Assembly (NCBI RefSeq): GCF_020832325.1
Contig: NZ_JAFIEU010000014.1
Span: forward strand, 1 to 58,120
From: Lunatimonas sp.
Lineage (GTDB): Bacteria > Bacteroidota > Bacteroidia > Cytophagales > Cyclobacteriaceae
DNA length: 58,120 nt
Direction of reading: 5' to 3'
How positions within the stretch are numbered: position 1 is the first letter of the stretch; each line of letters opens with the position of its first letter. The position numbers and the translations under genes are program-made. The notes under the pieces are model-generated. The model worked only from the letters and a program-made list of their open reading frames with translations, searched no databases and was not told where the DNA came from. Shown piece by piece: positions 53,904 to 58,120 of this stretch.

Positions 53904-55093
53904 GATGAAAAGAGTTTAGATGGCAATTGAACTTGCGGATTTATCCAATTATTGACTTTGTCATAAAGTAGCTGAAATAGGGACCTTCTTGCGATGACAA
54001 ACCGAGCGTTGAAAGTCATTCCTTTTTTTATGTATCCTGATTGGCCACTGGGAAGCGTTAAGTAAGGGGCGTCCAGTAAACAAGTGACCAAATACCCAGC
54101 TTCTCGTTCATTTAAAACGGTGAGGTCGTCCGCGATATCAATTACTTTCCCTTTCGCAACTCCCCATTGGTTATAGTTGTAGGCATCTATTTGAAAACTG
54201 ACTTCCTGTTCCGTATCAATAAAAGCAATGTCGATGGGTGAAATATATGTGACAGCAATAATCGTTGTGTCAGGAGAGATCTCAGCTAATTTTTGCTGGG
54301 GATGAACAAAATCACCTTCGTTTAAATTTTGGACATTGATGAGTGTTCCATTGGTACCCGCTATGATTTTAAACTGATCCATCTGTTCGGTTAACACTTC
54401 CAGTTGACTTTTTAGGCGGATACTCTCGTTCTGGTAATTGACTAAGTCCTGCCCCCATAAATTTACCTGGTGCTTTTCAAGCATTGCGAGTTGTGTCAAT
54501 GCCTGTTTGTATTGCACCTCTACATTGTCAAATTCAGCAAAAGCAACAGACTCACTCTCGAACAAGATCTTCGCACGCTCATAATCACGAGTTAATTTCT
54601 CCAGCGTTGCTGTCTGATTGGAAACTTTGGCTTCAAATTCTAGAAAGGATGCTTGATAGAATTTGGATTTTAGGTCTAGTAGGGGAGTGCTGGTCTCATT
54701 TTTATGTGAAAGTAAAAGACTACGCAAATCGGACATAAAATCGTCGATCAGATTTAACCTTTCCTTAATACCTTTGATTTCGAGTTGTACCTGTTCACTT
54801 CTCACAACCGCGAGGATATCACCTTTACGGACCTTTTGGTTTTCATAAACATTCCATTTCTCCAATCGTCCGGCAACAGAACTGGTCAAGGTGTTTCGTT
54901 GAAGCGCTGATTGAAGGGTACCTCTCGACAGTACTGCAACATCCACAAAAATAAATGGCAACGCTACCATCATCGATATAAATGTGCCTAAAAGGATTAA
55001 ATAGATAATATTAGACTTGACGCTAATTCTAGATTCGTATACCTCGATAGAATGGTTAACGACTGTTGCGGGAAAAATCTTTTGATAGCTCAT
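53888..55093 (-). CDS. HlyD-family membrane fusion protein
   Basis: This is the periplasmic adaptor of an ABC export system. One transmembrane helix at about 30-52 (IYLILLGTFISMMVALPFIFV) anchors it. The barrel-sandwich part with LEKWNVYENQKVRKGDILAVVRS follows, then a long coiled coil (about 120-240) and the closing strands GTLINVQNLNEGDFVHPQQKLAEI. Length of 401 residues is usual. It overlaps the C39 ABC gene by 16 bases. No TolC-type outer-membrane component is in the window. Confidence 0.9.
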   Translation of the reverse strand: MSYQKIFPATVVNHSIEVYESRISVKSNIIYLILLGTFISMMVALPFIFVDVAVLSRGTLQSALQRNTLTSSVAGRLEKWNVYENQKVRKGDILAVVRSEQVQLEIKGIKERLNLIDDFMSDLRSLLLSHKNETSTPLLDLKSKFYQASFLEFEAKVSNQTATLEKLTRDYERAKILFESESVAFAEFDNVEVQYKQALTQLAMLEKHQVNLWGQDLVNYQNESIRLKSQLEVLTEQMDQFKIIAGTNGTLINVQNLNEGDFVHPQQKLAEISPDTTIIAVTYISPIDIAFIDTEQEVSFQIDAYNYNQWGVAKGKVIDIADDLTVLNEREAGYLVTCLLDAPYLTLPSGQSGYIKKGMTFNARFVIARRSLFQLLYDKVNNWINPQVQLPSKLFSSWESR

Positions 55094-55161
55094 AGGTTAG
55101 CTGCTTTATAAAACCTAACTAAGACATCGCATCAAAGTATTATTCTGTAAAATTATCCCTC

Positions 55162-55186
55162 CCCACTGAAAAAAAATTTCAGTGGG
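55162..55186. repeat. Perfect 10-bp hairpin upstream of HlyD gene
   Basis: CCCACTGAAA and TTTCAGTGGG pair perfectly around AAAAA. It lies between the truncated membrane gene and the HlyD gene. On neither strand does a clear T-run follow, so a termination role is uncertain. Confidence 0.55.
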
Positions 55187-55227
55187 CGAAAAATATGCTT
55201 ATTTTGAATCGGAGTTGGGTCTGATTT

Positions 55228-55531
55228 TTACGAGGAGTGAGATTCGTCAGAGTAGGCTGTGGCTGATCCATACTTTAATTGGTAAGCATGGAATGGCTCC
55301 TCATTTCTTTGCTTTACATCGCCTTCAAAGATTATCCAGGCTCCCAGTAGGTAGTATAGAATGTCTCCGATATCAAAGGTTCCGATTATTTCTGGGTAGA
55401 ACAAAGAAAGAATTTCCTGGACCACGAAAATGGTAATAGCTCCCTTAGCATTTTGTAACGCTTCGGTTTTTCCCTTAAATGGTGGGGTCACAAGGGTGTA
55501 TACTAACCATATTGAAAAGCTGCTACCTTTA
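55228..55531 (-). pseudogene. 3' remnant of a membrane-protein gene cut by an IS21 element
   Basis: About 100 codons of a minus-strand frame remain, with two hydrophobic segments (AITIFVVQEILSLFYPEIIG; IGDILYYLLGAWIIF) and a TFDIGDILYYLLGA motif that recalls VanZ-like proteins. The frame runs into the terminal inverted repeat of the IS at 55532, so its 5' part is not in the window. Any ATG further upstream lies inside the IS. The gene is therefore broken, and its original function is unknown. Confidence 0.6.
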
Positions 55532-55582
55532 TGGATATTCCGGTGATGCTGACCCCCCAATCCAGCCATACTGACCCCCTCT
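55532..55582. repeat. Left end of the IS21 element
   Basis: The terminal repeat TGGATATTCCGG is followed by GCTGACCCCCC (site 1, 55532-55558). A second site, ACTGACCCCC with the preceding AATCC, lies at 55558-55580. Multiple terminal repeats like these are typical of the transposase binding sites of IS21. Confidence 0.8.
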
Positions 55583-55619
55583 GGATTTGAGGTTTTTGGA
55601 ACTTAGTAGCCTGACAAAG

Positions 55620-56339
55620 TTACATATTTTTTCTTCTTCTGCTTTCTCCCCTCAATTCTATCCGGTGGGAGGTGTGAATCAACCTGTCAAGGATGGCATC
55701 GGCAATGGTTTCTTCCCCGATTACCTCATACCAACTTGCCACGGGAAGCTGACTGGCGATCACCGTCGATTTTCTCCCATGGCGGTCTTCTATCAACTCC
55801 AGCAGATCGAGCCGGTGTTGTTGTTCCATGTGGGTCAGTCCAAAGTCATCCAGGATCAACAGGTCTGTTTTGCCTAATTTGTCCAACAGTTTGATGATCG
55901 AACCGTCGGCCCGGCTCATTTTCGTTTTCAGCAGCAGCTTTTGGAGGTTGTAATAGGCTACGCTGTATCCCTGCCCGCAGGCCTGGTTTCCAAGTGCCGA
56001 TACCAAAAAGCTTTTGCCGCATCCCGTAGCCCCGGTGACCAGTACCGATTCTCCCTCACGGATGTAATTGCCCCGTGCAAGTTGCGTGATCACCGTCTTG
56101 TCCATACCCCGGCTGCTCTCGGTCTGCAGTTCCTCGACGGAGGCTTGGTACCGGAATCCGGCACCTTTCCGCAGGCGTTCAAAACGGCGGTGGGTACGCT
56201 CCTCCTGCTCAGACTGCAGCAGCATCTCCAATCCTTCGGATAGGTTCAGCTCCAGGTGCTTTCTGGTCTCTGTTAGGGTCTGCCAGCATTGGTCCATGCC
56301 ATGCAGGCGCAATTGGCCGAGTTGTGTTTTGATGTCCAT
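55620..56339 (-). CDS. istB: IS21 helper ATPase
   Basis: IstB is the AAA+ ATPase that assists the transposase in choosing the target. Walker A is GATGCGKS (residues 103-110), and Walker B is LLILDDFG near residue 158. The 239-residue length is usual. Its start lies 3 bases after the istA stop, so it is coupled with it. The gene is intact. Confidence 0.93.
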   Translation of the reverse strand: MDIKTQLGQLRLHGMDQCWQTLTETRKHLELNLSEGLEMLLQSEQEERTHRRFERLRKGAGFRYQASVEELQTESSRGMDKTVITQLARGNYIREGESVLVTGATGCGKSFLVSALGNQACGQGYSVAYYNLQKLLLKTKMSRADGSIIKLLDKLGKTDLLILDDFGLTHMEQQHRLDLLELIEDRHGRKSTVIASQLPVASWYEVIGEETIADAILDRLIHTSHRIELRGESRRRKNM

Positions 56340-56342
56340 AGT

Positions 56343-57914
56343 TTATGGTTTAAAGTTGATGTTGAGTTGTTTTTCGTAGTAATCCTTACCCCTGACGTTG
56401 CCATGCCCGGGAAGCGGTTTTTGTGGATCCGCGGATTGCTGGTCCACCATGTTGTTGTCCAGGACGTTGCGGACGAAACGGTAGGAATAGTATTTGTATT
56501 CCAGGGCTATTTTGCATGCTTTGTCGGCTTTCTCAGCACCTATTTTGCGGTAGATGTCCAGTAACCCGTCACAGTTGCCGTAGAGCTGCTCCGGGTGGCG
56601 GTCCCGGGTAAACAGCTTACCGATAAGTTCATGCAGGATGGGAGAGACTCCTTTGGCTTTGTCGAGGTAATATCCGGGGCTGCGTTTCAGGTAATGTTGG
56701 TGATGTGAGCACAGGTGGTTGGCCACGGTGGTATAACCGCCCTCCCGGCTGTCCCTGGCATGTGCGCCTATCTGGTTACCCTGATGGTAGATCCGTACCA
56801 TCGAGCGGGAGTAGATAACTTTGACTGTTTCCCCGATATACCGGTAGGGGACGCTGTAGTAGTGGCTGTCCTCGGAGAGCTTTATATGGTTGTTTTGCCG
56901 TACTTTATATTCCTTATAAAACTTGATCTCAAAGCTTTCCTTGGGCAGTGGGGCCAACAGGGGCTTTTCGTCGGCAAGAAAGCGTTCTTCCCTACTGAAG
57001 GGTTTTTCCTGCATCCGGGTCTGGTTGTGCCGGAGCATCTTTTCGGCAACCGCCTCATTGAGTGCGTGCAGGCTGAAAAACTGCTGGTTGCGCAACCGGG
57101 CATAGACGCGGGAGTAGATGATTTTTACCTGGTTTTCGACCAGTGCCTTGTCCTTTGGCCTTGCCACGCGGGCGGGCAACACGTTGGTGCCGTAGTGGTT
57201 GGCAAGATCCTCCAGTGCCTGGTTAATACTTGGCTCATAACGGTCGGTTTTGACTATTGCCGACTTGAGATTGTCCGGTACGAGCAGGGCGGGAACTCCC
57301 CCCAGAAACTCAAGACAGCAGATCAGCGCATGGATAAAATCGGCTATCTTCTGCGACGGCACGGCCAACGCGAAGCCGTAATCCGAATAGGGCAGGCAGG
57401 CGACGAATACCTGGCACCCGATCACTTCCCCGCTGCTCCTGTCGATGTAGGAGAGCGTCTTGCCCGCATAATCGATGAACAGCTTGTCGGCGGGTTCGTG
57501 ATGCAGGACCATCGATGGCTTTCCGGCACGGATATGCTGGTAAAGGTGGTGGCAGAACTGGCTCCGTCCGTATCCGTTGGGCTGTTCCTTATGGTATTCT
57601 TCCCAAAGCAGCTGTTTGGTGACGCCGGTTTTGTCCAGCTCCCGGGCATAGTAGTCCAGTTTGTCCTTGAGATACTGGTACCGGGTATCCTTGTAGGCGG
57701 GATTGCCTGCGTGGAACTTTGCTTCCAGTACGGGGTCTTCCAGTGCCAGAAGGGAGGCGACTGGCCAGTTTTCCTGCCCTACGCGCTGCAGGTATGCCTT
57801 CACGGTGTTTTTGCTTATTTCCAGCTCCCGGGCTATGGTTTTGATCTTCCAGCCCTCTTGGTGTAATCGAAGTAATTGTTTGATCTGACTCATGCGTTTT
57901 GGTTTTCCAGCCAT
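56343..57914 (-). CDS. istA: IS21 transposase
   Basis: IstA catalyses the cutting and joining at the IS ends. The N-terminal helix-turn-helix is RMSQIKQLLRLHQEGWKIKTIARELEISKNTVKAYL. The integrase-like DDE triad is Asp148 (FIDYAG), Asp214 (VPDNLKSA) and Glu260 (ALVENQVK). The 523-residue length is usual and no frameshift is seen. The element looks able to move. Base composition is higher in G+C than the peptide locus next to it. Confidence 0.93.
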   Translation of the reverse strand: MAGKPKRMSQIKQLLRLHQEGWKIKTIARELEISKNTVKAYLQRVGQENWPVASLLALEDPVLEAKFHAGNPAYKDTRYQYLKDKLDYYARELDKTGVTKQLLWEEYHKEQPNGYGRSQFCHHLYQHIRAGKPSMVLHHEPADKLFIDYAGKTLSYIDRSSGEVIGCQVFVACLPYSDYGFALAVPSQKIADFIHALICCLEFLGGVPALLVPDNLKSAIVKTDRYEPSINQALEDLANHYGTNVLPARVARPKDKALVENQVKIIYSRVYARLRNQQFFSLHALNEAVAEKMLRHNQTRMQEKPFSREERFLADEKPLLAPLPKESFEIKFYKEYKVRQNNHIKLSEDSHYYSVPYRYIGETVKVIYSRSMVRIYHQGNQIGAHARDSREGGYTTVANHLCSHHQHYLKRSPGYYLDKAKGVSPILHELIGKLFTRDRHPEQLYGNCDGLLDIYRKIGAEKADKACKIALEYKYYSYRFVRNVLDNNMVDQQSADPQKPLPGHGNVRGKDYYEKQLNINFKP

Positions 57915-58120
57915 CTGAAGTTCTGTTTAACGGTTTGGTAAAACCGCTAATTAACCAAAATCCATTTAGGGGGGTCAGCATACTCCGGATTATAGACCTG
58001 GGGGGTCAACATGCTCCGGATTATTCAAAACGAAGGGGTCAGCATCTGCCGGATTGGCAGCTACTTTTTCACTATTTTTATGTCTCCGGATCGGGGGGTC
58101 AGCTTAGTCCGGAATATCCA
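57915..58120. repeat. Right end of the IS21 element
   Basis: Four copies of a GGGGGGTCAGCATxxTCCGGAT-like site lie at 57969-57990, 58000-58023, 58034-58055 and 58093-58120. The last merges with the terminal CCGGAATATCCA. No gene lies here. The number of sites is unequal to the two at the left end, as in IS21. Confidence 0.8.

Larger units (their letters stand above)
55532..58120 (-). mobile_element. IS21-family insertion sequence
   Basis: The 2589-bp element is bounded by inverted repeats beginning TGGATATTCCGG on the left and ending CCGGAATATCCA on the right, with TG...CA ends as in IS21. It contains istA and istB in that order on the minus strand. Several copies of a GGGGGGTCAGCAT-type site lie at both ends. 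The right end is the final base of the window, so the target duplication cannot be checked. Confidence 0.88.

Noticed and set aside
55162-55186. Hairpin upstream of HlyD as a terminator
   Set aside because: The stem is perfect, but no clear T-run follows on either strand, so it is listed as a hairpin only.
56715-57866. A 383-codon open frame on the plus strand, antisense to the transposase
   Set aside because: It lies wholly inside istA, which has an intact DDE triad and family length. The antisense product has no recognisable domain; a long open antisense frame can arise by chance in relatively GC-rich coding sequence.

Overview
The window looks like chromosomal DNA of a Bacteroidota bacterium, most likely order Cytophagales (a Cyclobacteriaceae-type genome). 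The signs are a subtilase with a type IX secretion C-terminal sorting domain, an outer-membrane barrel/SPOR/ExbB/ExbD/TonB operon, DUF5916 and DUF2911 proteins, PIG-L and PVC-type cytochrome proteins, two PhyH-family dioxygenases, and a few TTG-N19-TAnnTTTG-type promoter matches. No rRNA, tRNA or CRISPR array was seen.

Layout. 1-9.5 kb: a DtxR/MntR-type metal regulator with a palindromic box in its own upstream region, a glycosyltransferase, dapD, TPR and zinc-finger exported proteins, a BaiN/HI0933-type flavoprotein, an Hpt-like protein, a YheT-type hydrolase, lhgO, and a Vms1-like (VLRF1) release-factor protein. 9.5-23.3 kb: catabolic and envelope genes (two PhyH dioxygenases, a Gfo/Idh/MocA oxidoreductase, a DUF5916 barrel protein, a PIG-L deacetylase coupled to a tiny membrane peptide and a sodium:solute symporter, DUF2911, a GhrA-like dehydrogenase, UspA, a TPR protein). 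23.4-33.9 kb: one long collinear run, holA - TPR - barrel - SPOR - ExbB - ExbD - TonB-like - folC - trmB. 33.9-45 kb: a TrpF-like protein lacking catalytic motifs, a lipoprotein plus T9SS subtilase pair, rpe, two uncharacterised exported proteins, gyrA, a TPR protein and an SLC13-type transporter. 45.1-50.1 kb: a large lipoprotein fusing an SGNH-like domain, a PVC-type dehydrogenase and cytochrome c, preceded by a leader repeat also found at 10.5 kb, then a secreted metallophosphoesterase.

50.1-58.1 kb is accessory DNA. After two small tandem repeat arrays comes a minus-strand locus coding, in order of transcription, a HlyD-type adaptor, a C39-peptidase ABC exporter, a small HTH regulator, two overlapping small genes for double-glycine leader peptides, and a small four-helix membrane protein. 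This reads as a peptide (bacteriocin or signal) maturation and export system with a candidate immunity protein. Upstream of it an IS21-family element has cut off a membrane-protein gene. The inner and outer ends of the IS are inverted repeats, and the outer one ends exactly at the last base of the window.

The most notable signals are the double-glycine peptide locus, the unannotated 36-codon membrane peptide overlapping the symporter start, the dispersed leader repeat carrying nested palindromes, and a tandem array of tiny hairpins whose stems vary in a compensating way. All functional calls rest on reading the sequence and on family knowledge; no database search was run.
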